Below are positions 55,977 through 64,000 of a stretch of DNA of 64,000 bases, one piece after another (positions within the stretch are counted from its first letter, which is position 1; each line of letters starts with the position of its first letter). The stretch spans positions 1 through 64,000 of the forward strand of contig CAZNJB010000004.1 in NCBI GenBank assembly GCA_964573255.1, read 5' to 3'. The notes under the pieces are model-generated. The model did not search any database, was not told where the DNA came from, and saw nothing but the letters and a program-made list of their open reading frames with translations. Made by a program: the position numbers and the translations under genes. The DNA comes from CAYNUJ01 sp964573255. Its GTDB lineage: Bacteria > Bacteroidota > Ignavibacteria > Ignavibacteriales > Melioribacteraceae.

Positions 55977-56843
55977 ATGAAAAGTTCAATTATAGACAAA
56001 GTGGTACAGCAAGTTTTTACTGAAAAAGCCTTACACGATTTTTATTGTGTTGGAGAAACGTGTGTTGGGTGGGAAAGAAACGTTGTAGATCAGCCGGAAG
56101 CGGTAAAAAATATTATTGATAATGGCGCCGAAAGAATTGCTGCGGGTTTAGGAGTAGGAGATCAGTTGCCGGATATCGGTCTTGCACGAATGATTGATCA
56201 TACTTTACTTAAGCCTGAGGCAACTCCTGAAGAGATTATCAAACTCTGCGATGAAGCGCGGACTTACAGTTTTGCTTCGGTATGCGTTAATCCCGGTTAT
56301 GTTAAATTATGTGCCGAGCAATTGAAGGGAACTAATGTAAAAGTATGTACGGTAATTGGATTCCCTTTGGGAGCTACAACTACGGAAGTAAAAAGGATGG
56401 AAGCCGAACAAGCATTGGAAAACGGTGCCGAAGAAATTGATATGGTAATAAATATAGGCCGCTTGAAAAGCGGAGATTATGAATACGTGTTTCATGATAT
56501 AAATCAGGTTGTTTTAGCCGCTAAAAAACATAATGCAATTTGCAAGGTTATATTGGAAACCGCTTTGTTAACGGACGAAGAAAAAGTAAAAGCATGTTTG
56601 ATTTGTAAGAACGCAAAGGCGGATTTTGTAAAAACATCTACCGGATTTAGCAAAGGTGGAGCAACTGCTGGCGATATAGCATTGATGAGATACGTTGTCG
56701 GCAGTGCTGTTGGTGTTAAAGCATCAGGCGGGGTACGAACTTTAGAAGACGCTAAAAAAATGATTGCAAGCGGAGCTTCGCGTATTGGTGCCAGTGCCAG
56801 TGTTAAAATTATGACCGGAGAAAAATCGGAAGCTGGTTATTAA
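55977..56843 (+). CDS. deoC: Deoxyribose-phosphate aldolase with N-terminal encapsulation-peptide-like extension
   Basis: A 288-residue DeoC: D155 (EEIDMVINI), Schiff-base K219 (DFVKTSTGF) and K248 (VGVKASGGV) match the E. coli D102/K167/K201 set. It cleaves deoxyribose 5-phosphate to acetaldehyde and glyceraldehyde 3-phosphate. The catalytic barrel starts near residue 65, so about 64 residues are extra. Residues 4-19 (SIIDKVVQQVFTEKAL) form an amphipathic helix like BMC encapsulation peptides. Residues 20-64 hold C24 and C29 and a helical stretch (QPEAVKNIIDNGAERIAAGLG). Shell genes lie 8.1 kb upstream. Acetaldehyde is a volatile intermediate of the kind such shells contain, so a sugar-phosphate-type lumen enzyme is a fair inference. 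Confidence 0.9.
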   Translation: MKSSIIDKVVQQVFTEKALHDFYCVGETCVGWERNVVDQPEAVKNIIDNGAERIAAGLGVGDQLPDIGLARMIDHTLLKPEATPEEIIKLCDEARTYSFASVCVNPGYVKLCAEQLKGTNVKVCTVIGFPLGATTTEVKRMEAEQALENGAEEIDMVINIGRLKSGDYEYVFHDINQVVLAAKKHNAICKVILETALLTDEEKVKACLICKNAKADFVKTSTGFSKGGATAGDIALMRYVVGSAVGVKASGGVRTLEDAKKMIASGASRIGASASVKIMTGEKSEAGY

Positions 56844-57067
56844 TGATACTCGATCTTGTAATCACTAGTAGCGGCGACGGTTTCAACTCAGAAATCCCTT
56901 CAATAAAGGGATGCGAATCTTGGGCTTCTGAAGAAGATAAAGCAATTGAAAGCGCAATTGAGATGCTACGATTTTATTTAAATTTAGAACCCGATGTTGA
57001 AATCAAAGTTGATAAAGCCCGGACTACTAAGAATAAATCGGTTTATAAATTAGTATTCAATAAATAA
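56843..57067 (+). CDS. Small HicB-like domain protein
   Basis: A 74-residue protein with the HicB-antitoxin N-terminal fold pattern: ILDLVITSSGDGFNSEIPSI, KGCESWASEEDKAIESAIEM, and a final strand. There is no HicA toxin partner and no C-terminal DNA-binding domain, and it sits within a housekeeping run (deoC overlap by one base, trmH one base after). A solitary HicB-fold protein of unknown role is the safest call. Confidence 0.6.
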   Translation: MILDLVITSSGDGFNSEIPSIKGCESWASEEDKAIESAIEMLRFYLNLEPDVEIKVDKARTTKNKSVYKLVFNK

Positions 57068-57068
57068 T

Positions 57069-57659
57069 ATGCGTCAATTCACTACCGAAAGAAGATTAAA
57101 AAAAATAGAAAGAACTATCCGTGCCAGACAGCATTCACTTCGTGTTGTAATGGAAAATATACACGATCCGCATAACGTGAGTGCAATTTTTAGAACTTGC
57201 GATGCTGTAGGCGTTCCCAAAATATCACTACTTTATACACTTGAACCATTTCCGAAAATCAGCCGTACTTCATCCAGCTCTGCTAATAAATGGGTTGAGC
57301 ACGAAAAATTCGATAACACCGATTTGTGTTTCAATTCTTTGAAAAAAGAAGGATTTAAGATTTATGCAACATTGTTGGATGATAAGGCTGTAAATATCTA
57401 TGATTTGGATCTTACCGAAAAGGTTGCAATTGTAATGGGAAATGAGCATAGAGGCGTTTCGCAGGAAGCCGCAAAACATGCCGACGAATTAATTTACATT
57501 CCAATGCGGGGAATGATTCAAAGTTTAAATGTTTCCGTTGCCACGGCTGTAGTTTTGTACGAAGCTCAAAGGCAGAGAGAACTCAAAGGGATGTATGAGC
57601 GAAGTGAGTTGCCGGAGGAAAAAATTCAAAATTTAATTGATGAGTGGTGTGAAAAATGA
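57069..57659 (+). CDS. trmH: tRNA (guanosine-18-2'-O)-methyltransferase TrmH
   Basis: A 196-residue SPOUT methyltransferase. Motif 1 ENIHDPHNVSAIFRTCDAVG (Asn and Arg conserved), motif 2 VAIVMGNEHRGVS, motif 3 IPMRGMIQSLNVSVATAV. This is the TrmH subtype that methylates G18 of tRNA (MRG motif, C-terminal helix). It overlaps aroA by 4 bases. Confidence 0.94.
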   Translation: MRQFTTERRLKKIERTIRARQHSLRVVMENIHDPHNVSAIFRTCDAVGVPKISLLYTLEPFPKISRTSSSSANKWVEHEKFDNTDLCFNSLKKEGFKIYATLLDDKAVNIYDLDLTEKVAIVMGNEHRGVSQEAAKHADELIYIPMRGMIQSLNVSVATAVVLYEAQRQRELKGMYERSELPEEKIQNLIDEWCEK

Positions 57660-58936
57660 AGCAGAAAATTGAAAGTATTCTGAATGTTTCCGGTATGCTC
57701 TCGCTTCCGGGCGATAAGTCAATTTCACACCGATCGGTTCTTTTTTCTTCGATGGCTAAGGGGAAATCAGTAGTTTATAATTTTTTGAATTCTGCAGATG
57801 TAATTTCTTCCATCGATTGTATGAGGGCATTAGGTGCGGAAATAGAGATCTCGGAAGATAAACTTATCATTTACGGAAAAGGCAGGAACGGCTTTGTGGC
57901 ACCCGAGAAAAGTTTATATGCTGGTAATTCTGGTACTACCGCAAGATTAATTTCCGGAATTTTAGCTGCTCAAAATTTTAAAAGTGAAATCATCGGAGAT
58001 GAATCTTTATCCCTCCGTCCAATGAAAAGAATTACAGAACCATTAAGTTTAATGGGAGCGGAAATAGAATCTACGGAAGGACACCTGCCGTTAAAAATTT
58101 ACCCATCATCTCTTCATAATATTGAATATACACTTCCGGTTGCGAGTGCGCAGGTAAAGAGCGCTCTAATTTTAGCCGGAATTCATTTAACTGAAACAAC
58201 AACTATAATTGAACCGTTGCAGTGCAGGAATCATACGGAAGTAATGCTGAATATTCCGGTGAAAAAGAGTGAGAAGGGTAATGTAATTGAAGTGAATGAT
58301 TCTTTCTACCCTGAAGCTAAAGAATATATTGTCCCTGCAGATATATCAACAGCTGCTTTTTTTATTGTGTTGGGATTGATCAGTAAAGATTCTGAATTAA
58401 TTTTGAAGAACGTACTTTTAAACGAAACACGAGCAGGTATTATCGAAGTTCTAAAAGCAATGGGCGGAGATATTGAGATTGTTGATTTTAATGAAGTTTC
58501 GGGAGAGAAGGCGGGAGATTTAATAGTTCGTTCGAGTGAATTAAGAAATGTTGAAATTCCCGAAGCAATCGTTCCCAATATAATTGATGAAATTCCAATC
58601 CTTTCGGTTGCAGGATTATTTGCCGATGGGACATTTGAAATAAGGAATGCTTCCGAATTAAGGGCAAAAGAAAGCGACAGAATTAAATCTTTAGTAGAGA
58701 ATTATAAATTATTGGGTGTTGAAGTATCCGAATTTCCAGACGGTTTTTCTTTAAGCGGTGAATTCAATAGTAGTTTATCCCCGGTATTTAACAGCTTCGG
58801 AGATCATCGAATTGCAATGACTTTTTCAATTTTATCCACTCAGTTGGAAAACGGTGGCACGATAGAAAATTTCGATTCGGTTGTTATCTCAAATCCGCAA
58901 TTTTTATCTCAACTGAAATCCATAGCGAAGTTTTAA
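57656..58936 (+). CDS. aroA: 3-phosphoshikimate 1-carboxyvinyltransferase (EPSP synthase)
   Basis: A 426-residue enzyme of the shikimate pathway. Motifs: LPGDKSISHRSVLFSSMAKG, YAGNSGTTARLISGILAAQ, SLSLRPMKRITEPLSLMGAE, LPVASAQVKSALILAGI, RAKESDRIKSLV and GDHRIAMTFSI. All catalytic and substrate-binding motifs are present. It is the last plus-strand gene of the ymdB run and its stop overlaps that of bshC by 4 bases. Confidence 0.97.
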   Translation: MKQKIESILNVSGMLSLPGDKSISHRSVLFSSMAKGKSVVYNFLNSADVISSIDCMRALGAEIEISEDKLIIYGKGRNGFVAPEKSLYAGNSGTTARLISGILAAQNFKSEIIGDESLSLRPMKRITEPLSLMGAEIESTEGHLPLKIYPSSLHNIEYTLPVASAQVKSALILAGIHLTETTTIIEPLQCRNHTEVMLNIPVKKSEKGNVIEVNDSFYPEAKEYIVPADISTAAFFIVLGLISKDSELILKNVLLNETRAGIIEVLKAMGGDIEIVDFNEVSGEKAGDLIVRSSELRNVEIPEAIVPNIIDEIPILSVAGLFADGTFEIRNASELRAKESDRIKSLVENYKLLGVEVSEFPDGFSLSGEFNSSLSPVFNSFGDHRIAMTFSILSTQLENGGTIENFDSVVISNPQFLSQLKSIAKF

Positions 58937-60561
58937 ATATCTATAATTTGATGTGAAAAACGATTTATTGATAAGCGAGAATACAACTGCTTAATAAAAT
59001 CCTTTCCGTATTTATTCAAATAATAAACAATATTTAATTCCCTTTCCTGAAAGTTATCGTTGGGATAGAGGAGATTTCTAACGCGTTCAATCTGACGAAG
59101 TGAATCTTCGTATCTTCTCGATTGAGCCTTAGCAACTTTATCTTTTAGATTTTGTAAGTTCTGAAAAGTTCGTTGCTTATTTTTATTTATAGCATCAATA
59201 AGGGTTTTATCAATTGCGGAAATATGCTCTTCTAAATTTTGATAGATCTCGGTAAATTGTTCCAAAGTGTTATCGAAGAGGGTATTAATATTGTTATCGT
59301 CTAATTTTTCAATAACTCTATTGGAGATGTTTTTAGAATTTATAAAAATCTCCGTTATATCTAACCCGATTTTATTCAGTATTCTTTTGGAGTTATTTTC
59401 AAGCAGAGTAGCAGATGAACGAGGATAAACAATCGGATAGGGGAGAGTATAGAAATCGTATAGTGGTTTTAACTGTGCAAAATAGCTTATCTCTCCAGGG
59501 CCTCCTACATAAAAAGCATTTGGGAAGATATAATCTTGGCACACAGGGCGAAGTAATACATTCGGACTAAAATTTTCCGGATAGTTGTCAATTTCTTCGA
59601 GTAATTCTTCTTTTGTAAAACGCTTTCTTTTCCCTTTTAAACGGAATTCATTTTCACCCGGCTCTATTAAATATCTTCCACCTTCGTAATTAATAAAGAG
59701 GTTAACCGGTTTTACTTTTACTTGTGCGTGATACAAATCTTCCAATTCGGCGCTTAAAGAAACCAGAGAATCAGTATGTTTTTCATATTCTGCTATCTCT
59801 TTAAGAAAGATTGGTTTTAGAACTTCCTTTACTCTAATATCGGTAGGATCAAATACAATTAAACCGTATTCGTCAAAGAAGTTCATCATCATTTTTTTGA
59901 ATGAGGATGAGAATGTTTCTTCCGGATTATAGAATTTCTGCAACAACTCTATAATTTCATCAGTAAATTCCGTAGGACGAAGTGAATTTTTTATCTCATT
60001 GATCACATCGTCAATCGACTGCTTGAACTCTAATTTTCCTACGCTTCCTCGGTTGACATCATCTTCTTTGCCGTCGTTATAAACTACTCTTTTTAAATTA
60101 TTGTTGTTATCCAGAATATTTATGAATCTTACTTCTTCAAAATCGTGATCATCTCCGGCAAGCCAAAAAATCGGGACGAAGTTAAAGTCATCATATTTTA
60201 ATTTTAAATATTCGGCTAATTTTATTGTTGTAATTGCTTTGTAAATAGTATAAAGAGGACCGGTAAAGATTCCAACCTGTTGACCGGTAGTAACAGTGAT
60301 TGTGTTTGGTTCTCCTAATAGTTTAATATTACTCTTCGTAGTTGAAGATGAATTTAAGGTTGCATATTGATCCGCAATGATATCCTGGATAATTACTCTG
60401 TCAACAGAGTAGTTGTCTAATAAATTCGTAAATTTATTGTTTAAATTATCAGTGTTCTTCGTATCTGGGTCGAAAAATCTTTCTACTTTTTCAAATTCGT
60501 ATAAAAAATCAAGGAATAAATTCGGTTGTCCCGGTAAATCGGAAAATTTTATATACATCAA
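58933..60561 (-). CDS. bshC: Bacillithiol synthesis cysteine-adding enzyme BshC
   Basis: A 542-residue protein with the BshC pattern: TTGQQVGIFTGPLYTIYKAI, FVPIFWLAGDDHDFEEV, RPVCQDYIFPNAFYVGGPGE, and a long coiled-coil late in the chain (FQNLQNLKDKVAKAQSRRYE). BshC adds cysteine to glucosaminyl malate, the last step of bacillithiol synthesis. BshA and BshB are not in the window. It is convergent with aroA; ATG at 60561 is preceded on its strand by AGGAGT. Confidence 0.95.
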   Translation of the reverse strand: MMYIKFSDLPGQPNLFLDFLYEFEKVERFFDPDTKNTDNLNNKFTNLLDNYSVDRVIIQDIIADQYATLNSSSTTKSNIKLLGEPNTITVTTGQQVGIFTGPLYTIYKAITTIKLAEYLKLKYDDFNFVPIFWLAGDDHDFEEVRFINILDNNNNLKRVVYNDGKEDDVNRGSVGKLEFKQSIDDVINEIKNSLRPTEFTDEIIELLQKFYNPEETFSSSFKKMMMNFFDEYGLIVFDPTDIRVKEVLKPIFLKEIAEYEKHTDSLVSLSAELEDLYHAQVKVKPVNLFINYEGGRYLIEPGENEFRLKGKRKRFTKEELLEEIDNYPENFSPNVLLRPVCQDYIFPNAFYVGGPGEISYFAQLKPLYDFYTLPYPIVYPRSSATLLENNSKRILNKIGLDITEIFINSKNISNRVIEKLDDNNINTLFDNTLEQFTEIYQNLEEHISAIDKTLIDAINKNKQRTFQNLQNLKDKVAKAQSRRYEDSLRQIERVRNLLYPNDNFQERELNIVYYLNKYGKDFIKQLYSRLSINRFSHQIIDI

Positions 60562-60831
60562 AACTCCTAATTTTTAACTTCTAAAAATAACAATAAATAA
60601 TCCAACTGAGAACTTTTGTAAATGCGAATATAAAAGATGAGAGTTATTAAGTGAGTAATGGTCCTGACAAATTTTATTTTAATTGCAAATAAATTGATAT
60701 GGTAAATAGTATTTTATTTCAGTGATTCATTATACCAAATCAGGTTTATAAATAACAATTGATTGAAAGCATTAAATTTATACTTAATTATTTGTATTTT
60801 TGAAAACGAAAGACGAAAAATAAGGATAGAT

Positions 60832-61698
60832 ATGAAGAGACTATTGTTGATTATTCTGTTGATTATTCAATTAACTACATTTGCTCAGAACAACAAAATA
60901 GAATTTAATTTTTTACCCTCCGGTTTACATTTTATACCCTTAAAAGCAAATTTTAGAGAAGCTAGAATCGGCGTGATGATTTACGGTGATAATGCTGATC
61001 TTAAAGTAGATATTGGGAATAATATAGATTTGCTCGATTTTCAAATTCCTGCTAAAAAAATGAGATTGACACTCGGTATAGAGTTTATGGCTTATGCATT
61101 AGCAACCGATTATAACGGGCTTCATCTCCAAATAGATGCGCTGGATGGATTTTTCGGTGGGAATGCGTCTTTTTCTTCAGGAGAAAATAAAGATAAATTT
61201 ATCGCGCGGTTAAGGATTATTCACAATTCTGCGCATTTTGTTGACGGGCACTACGATTTGGAGAAAAACGTATGGATAAACGGTAAGAAACCTTTTCCAT
61301 TTACTCGAGATTTTGGTGAGCTATTAATTGGTAAGTATATTGAGCAAAATAATTATAAAATGAGGTTTTATATTACTCCCACTTATTCAACATTAGTACG
61401 CCCGATGAAAATTCAAAAATGGTCTTTAAGCGGAGGATTCGAGATAGCTAATGATAACATTATTGATAAAATCTTCGAACATCCGACTAATCTTTATATT
61501 GCAGTTCATACATTCCTGATGGGTATGCCTAAATATCAATTAACTACTAATTTTATGGGAGGTATAAAATTCGGTGAATGGAACGGCAAAGGTGTGAGCT
61601 TTTATCTTTCATATTATGTGGGGAATAATATTTTTAGTGAATATTTCTATAATCGAATTTCTCGGCTGGGCGTCGGATTCTTTGTCGATTTTAATTGA
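60832..61698 (+). CDS. Outer-membrane protein, DUF1207-like
   Basis: About 288 residues from ATG 60832, which has AAGGA at 60822-60826 and gives a signal peptide (MKRLLLIILLIIQLTTFAQ); an upstream in-frame ATG at 60763 adds a non-signal leader. The mature part begins FLPSGLHFIPLKANFREARI and contains FIARLRIIHNSAHFVDGHYD, close to the DUF1207 pattern of outer-membrane proteins; the strands end LGVGFFVDFN. The function of DUF1207 is unknown. Start of the envelope run that follows. Confidence 0.78.
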   Translation: MKRLLLIILLIIQLTTFAQNNKIEFNFLPSGLHFIPLKANFREARIGVMIYGDNADLKVDIGNNIDLLDFQIPAKKMRLTLGIEFMAYALATDYNGLHLQIDALDGFFGGNASFSSGENKDKFIARLRIIHNSAHFVDGHYDLEKNVWINGKKPFPFTRDFGELLIGKYIEQNNYKMRFYITPTYSTLVRPMKIQKWSLSGGFEIANDNIIDKIFEHPTNLYIAVHTFLMGMPKYQLTTNFMGGIKFGEWNGKGVSFYLSYYVGNNIFSEYFYNRISRLGVGFFVDFN

Positions 61699-62648
61699 TT
61701 GCTGCCGTGAAAGAAAAAACTAAAAAATACATTTTATTTATTTCTAAAGTATTCATTACGGTTGGACTACTCTATTTTGTCATCGAATATGTTTCACTCG
61801 AGAAAATACAAAATATCTTTTCATCCGCTGACGGATTATTTGTTATTATTGCTATTCTATTAATGCCCGTATCAATTTTATTCCAATTTTATAAATGGAA
61901 AATGATTTGTAGAGAATATCTAAATGAATTAAATGAGAAGGAGGTTTTGTCTTCACTCTTTCAAGGATATTCAGCAGGATTATTTACCCCATTAAGAACC
62001 GGTGAATTTTTTGCCAGGAAAATACCGTTAAAATATTCTTCCATAAAAAAAGTTACACTAGCAACGTTTATCGATAAATTTTCTTCGATGTTTGCCTTAC
62101 TCATTATTGGGGGATTATTTACCATTATATTGATTGTTCAACATAAAATTATTTCAAGCGAAGTTTTCTTTCTTTTTATTGTTTGTTTTGTAATCCTGAT
62201 TTATTTGTTGAAAGATTTTGTGTCGACCGGCTCATTATTAAATCGAATTGCAAACTATTTTAAGAAAATAAAATTTTTTGAAAAATTTATAGATAAATTA
62301 GTAGCCGGTACAAAAGTTAATAAATCCGTATTGAAAAATTCTTTTATATTATCTCTTCCAATTGCGATTGTAATTCCCCTGCAATATGCTTTTTTATATT
62401 TTGCATTTGATCCGAAAATAAACTTATTCGACGGTTTCCTTTCCGCAAATGCAATTTTACTAGTTAAGAATATTATACCACCTATTACATTCGGTGAAAC
62501 CGGTGTGCGGGAGGCAATTTCGATGTTAGTTTTTGACCATTTGTCCTTTGATAAGGCTGTAGCTGTTAATGCGGCGATAATGATATTTTTTATAAATTTA
62601 ATTATACCCGCTTTAGCGGGATTATTTTTCACGCTAAGGAGTAAGTGA
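61695..62648 (+). CDS. Flippase-like integral membrane protein (lysylphosphatidylglycerol-synthase TM / UPF0104 family)
   Basis: A 317-residue protein with about eight membrane segments and family features QGYSAGLFTPLRTGEFFARK and NIIPPITFGETGVREAISML (GE-T-G and P-T-xGExG signature). Relatives are lipid flippase-like or lipid-modifying membrane proteins. TTG 61695 or GTG 61707 are possible starts; neither has a strong ribosome site. It overlaps the previous gene by 4 bases and is followed by a glycosyltransferase, so it may handle a lipid-linked glycan. Confidence 0.82.
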   Translation: MIAAVKEKTKKYILFISKVFITVGLLYFVIEYVSLEKIQNIFSSADGLFVIIAILLMPVSILFQFYKWKMICREYLNELNEKEVLSSLFQGYSAGLFTPLRTGEFFARKIPLKYSSIKKVTLATFIDKFSSMFALLIIGGLFTIILIVQHKIISSEVFFLFIVCFVILIYLLKDFVSTGSLLNRIANYFKKIKFFEKFIDKLVAGTKVNKSVLKNSFILSLPIAIVIPLQYAFLYFAFDPKINLFDGFLSANAILLVKNIIPPITFGETGVREAISMLVFDHLSFDKAVAVNAAIMIFFINLIIPALAGLFFTLRSK

Positions 62649-62649
62649 A

Positions 62650-63756
62650 TTGCTTTTAATTTTACTAATAATGTTTACTGCTGTATTCTATTCCTCTTTT
62701 ATTTTACGTATTATCACGGGAATAAGAAATCTTAGATCAATCACTCCACTTGAAGAAAATGAATTGCCCGATGTTTCCTTAATAATACCATTCAGAAATG
62801 AGGAGGAAAATCTTCCTGGATTAATTCGATCTCTCGCTAACTTGGAATATCCGCGTGAAAAATTAGAGATATTATTTGTTGATGATCATTCAACCGATAA
62901 CAGTAGGGAAATATTAGCAGATATTGTAAAGCAAGAAAATGTAAAATTAATTTCTACGAATAAAGAAGGGAAGAAACTGGCAGTTGATTCGGCTGTAAGA
63001 AATGCTAAAGGTGAAATAATTGTAATTACGGATGCTGATTGCACGCATCCGAAGAAATGGATTAAGACACTAGTTAGTAATTTTGACGATCAAACGGGAT
63101 TTGTAGCCGGGGCGGTAATGTTCTCTGCGTATAATAGCATTTTCGATAGATTGCAGCAGTTGGAATTTGCCGGACTTGTAATTTCATCCGCAGGATTAAT
63201 TGGTAGCAATCAACCGTTCTCTTGCAGTGCAGCTAATATTGCATTTAGAAAAAATGTGTTCTTTGAAGTGGAGGGATATAAGGGAAATGAAAATATCCCA
63301 TCCGGCGATGACGAATTTCTTATGCAAAAAATTGCTTATTCAACCGAATGGAAAGTTAAATATGCAATTGGTAAAGATGTTTTGGTTACCACTAATACAA
63401 ATAAAAATTTAACTGAATTTATCAACCAAAGATCGCGGTGGGCAAGTAAAGGATTTAATTATTCAAACAAACTCTTAACAATACAACTGATATTAATATT
63501 TTTCTACTTTTTATTAATTCCAGTCTCTCTTGTTTGGGGAGTAGCTGATTCGAAATATTTTCTTACCGGAGCGCTTGCATTTATTTGGAAAATTGTGTGG
63601 GACTACATAGCTATGAGATTCGGTAAAAAATACATATTCCCTATGCTTTCGTTGAGATATTTTTTATTAGCCGAGTTATTTCATATCCCATATATTTTAG
63701 TCAGCAGTATTTTGGGAACTTTCGGATTTTACAATTGGAAAAATCGTAAGGCTTAG
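62650..63756 (+). CDS. Family 2 glycosyltransferase, membrane-bound
   Basis: A 368-residue GT2 protein. N-terminal helix LLILLIMFTAVFYSSFIL; GT-A domain with VSLIIPFRNEEENLPGLI, EILFVDDHSTDNS (DD), the metal-binding VITDADC, and QRSRWASKG (Q/RxxRW). Two or more C-terminal helices follow (LIFFYFLLIPVSLVWG). This processive-type layout adds sugar from a nucleotide donor to a lipid or polysaccharide. TTG 62650, with AGGAG at 62636-62640, is the supported start. The acceptor is unknown. Confidence 0.93.
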   Translation: MLLILLIMFTAVFYSSFILRIITGIRNLRSITPLEENELPDVSLIIPFRNEEENLPGLIRSLANLEYPREKLEILFVDDHSTDNSREILADIVKQENVKLISTNKEGKKLAVDSAVRNAKGEIIVITDADCTHPKKWIKTLVSNFDDQTGFVAGAVMFSAYNSIFDRLQQLEFAGLVISSAGLIGSNQPFSCSAANIAFRKNVFFEVEGYKGNENIPSGDDEFLMQKIAYSTEWKVKYAIGKDVLVTTNTNKNLTEFINQRSRWASKGFNYSNKLLTIQLILIFFYFLLIPVSLVWGVADSKYFLTGALAFIWKIVWDYIAMRFGKKYIFPMLSLRYFLLAELFHIPYILVSSILGTFGFYNWKNRKA

Positions 63757-63757
63757 A

Positions 63758-64000
63758 ATGAAGTTATTTTATAACCCACCAACTATTATAAAAAATATTT
63801 TCCCGCAAACTAGGTGGACTACTTCGAATGATAAAGTCTTGCTTACATTCGACGACGGACCAATTCCCGAAACAACTCCAATTATTTTGGAGGTATTGGA
63901 TGAACTGAAAATTAAAGCCCTATTCTTTTGTGTGGGGGAGAATTTGAAAAAATATAATTCCCTTGCCGGAGAAATTATCAGCAGAGGACATTCAATTGGT
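63758..64000 (+). CDS. Polysaccharide deacetylase (partial; runs off right edge)
   Basis: The first 81 codons of a NodB-type deacetylase: residues 28-34 hold LTFDDGP, the metal-binding motif 1 with the catalytic Asp pair, followed by KALFFCVGENL and ISRGHSIG, where motif 2 (HxxxH) begins at the edge. These enzymes remove N- or O-acetyl groups from peptidoglycan or exopolysaccharide. ATG 63758 lies one base after the glycosyltransferase stop. The gene continues past the window. Confidence 0.93.
   Translation, partial: MKLFYNPPTIIKNIFPQTRWTTSNDKVLLTFDDGPIPETTPIILEVLDELKIKALFFCVGENLKKYNSLAGEIISRGHSIG

Overview
The window is low-GC, gene-dense bacterial DNA, most likely from the phylum Ignavibacteriota (Ignavibacteria/Melioribacter-like, within Bacteroidota-Chlorobiota). 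The reasons are: a type IX secretion sortase and shuttle pair (PorU, PorV); secreted proteins ending in YPNPFNPST-type sorting domains; GH92 and GH97 glycosidases; BshC (bacillithiol synthesis); and a bacterial microcompartment (BMC) shell gene pair. No phage, insertion sequence or CRISPR array is visible.

Layout. 1-5.7 kb: sensing block with a secreted TPR protein (cut by the left edge), a methyl-accepting chemotaxis protein, a receiver-histidine kinase hybrid, a bacteriohemerythrin and a metal-binding lipoprotein. 6.2-13.3 kb: a tightly packed seven-gene operon (type IX cargo, PqqD/RRE-like protein, ATP-grasp ligase, PLP decarboxylase, urea-transporter/M23-peptidase fusion, TPR protein, outer-membrane barrel). 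It looks like a compact biosynthesis-and-surface system that I cannot match to a named pathway, and it is the most interesting locus here. 13.3-22.6 kb: lipoproteins (one frameshifted), a ROK kinase, GH92 and GH97 enzymes and an orphan sorting-domain remnant. 22.7-27.4 kb: recQ, a HEAT-repeat protein, tRNA-Glu(CTC), a ferredoxin, nth and an HD-domain protein. 27.6-41.1 kb: type IX secretion operon (porU, porV, an M6-like protein without its zinc motif, a peptidase/beta-propeller/barrel protein, a DUF5683-like protein) running into der. 41.2-46.9 kb: a CoA-disulfide-reductase-like flavoprotein, upp, a TPR protein, rel, ruvX. 46.9-47.9 kb: two BMC shell genes as a separate unit between a promoter-like site and a strong terminator. 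47.9-51.4 kb: ybbR-like, tmk, ctp and a small zinc-ribbon reading frame with no ordinary start codon. 51.4-60.6 kb: a DnaQ/GIY-YIG nuclease on the minus strand, then the operon ymdB, DNA methyltransferase, folD, deoC, HicB-like gene, trmH, aroA, meeting bshC tail to tail. 60.8-64 kb: an outer-membrane protein, a flippase-like membrane protein, a glycosyltransferase and a polysaccharide deacetylase cut by the right edge.

How the genes connect. PorU and PorV would process and anchor cargo such as the 6.2-kb protein. The deoC product carries an N-terminal amphipathic helix like a BMC encapsulation peptide, so it may be a lumen enzyme of the shell encoded about 8 kb upstream (a sugar-phosphate type microcompartment). 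The second shell protein has a long acidic linker and a nucleic-acid-binding-like C-terminal domain. All assignments come from reading sequence and translations only; no database search was possible.
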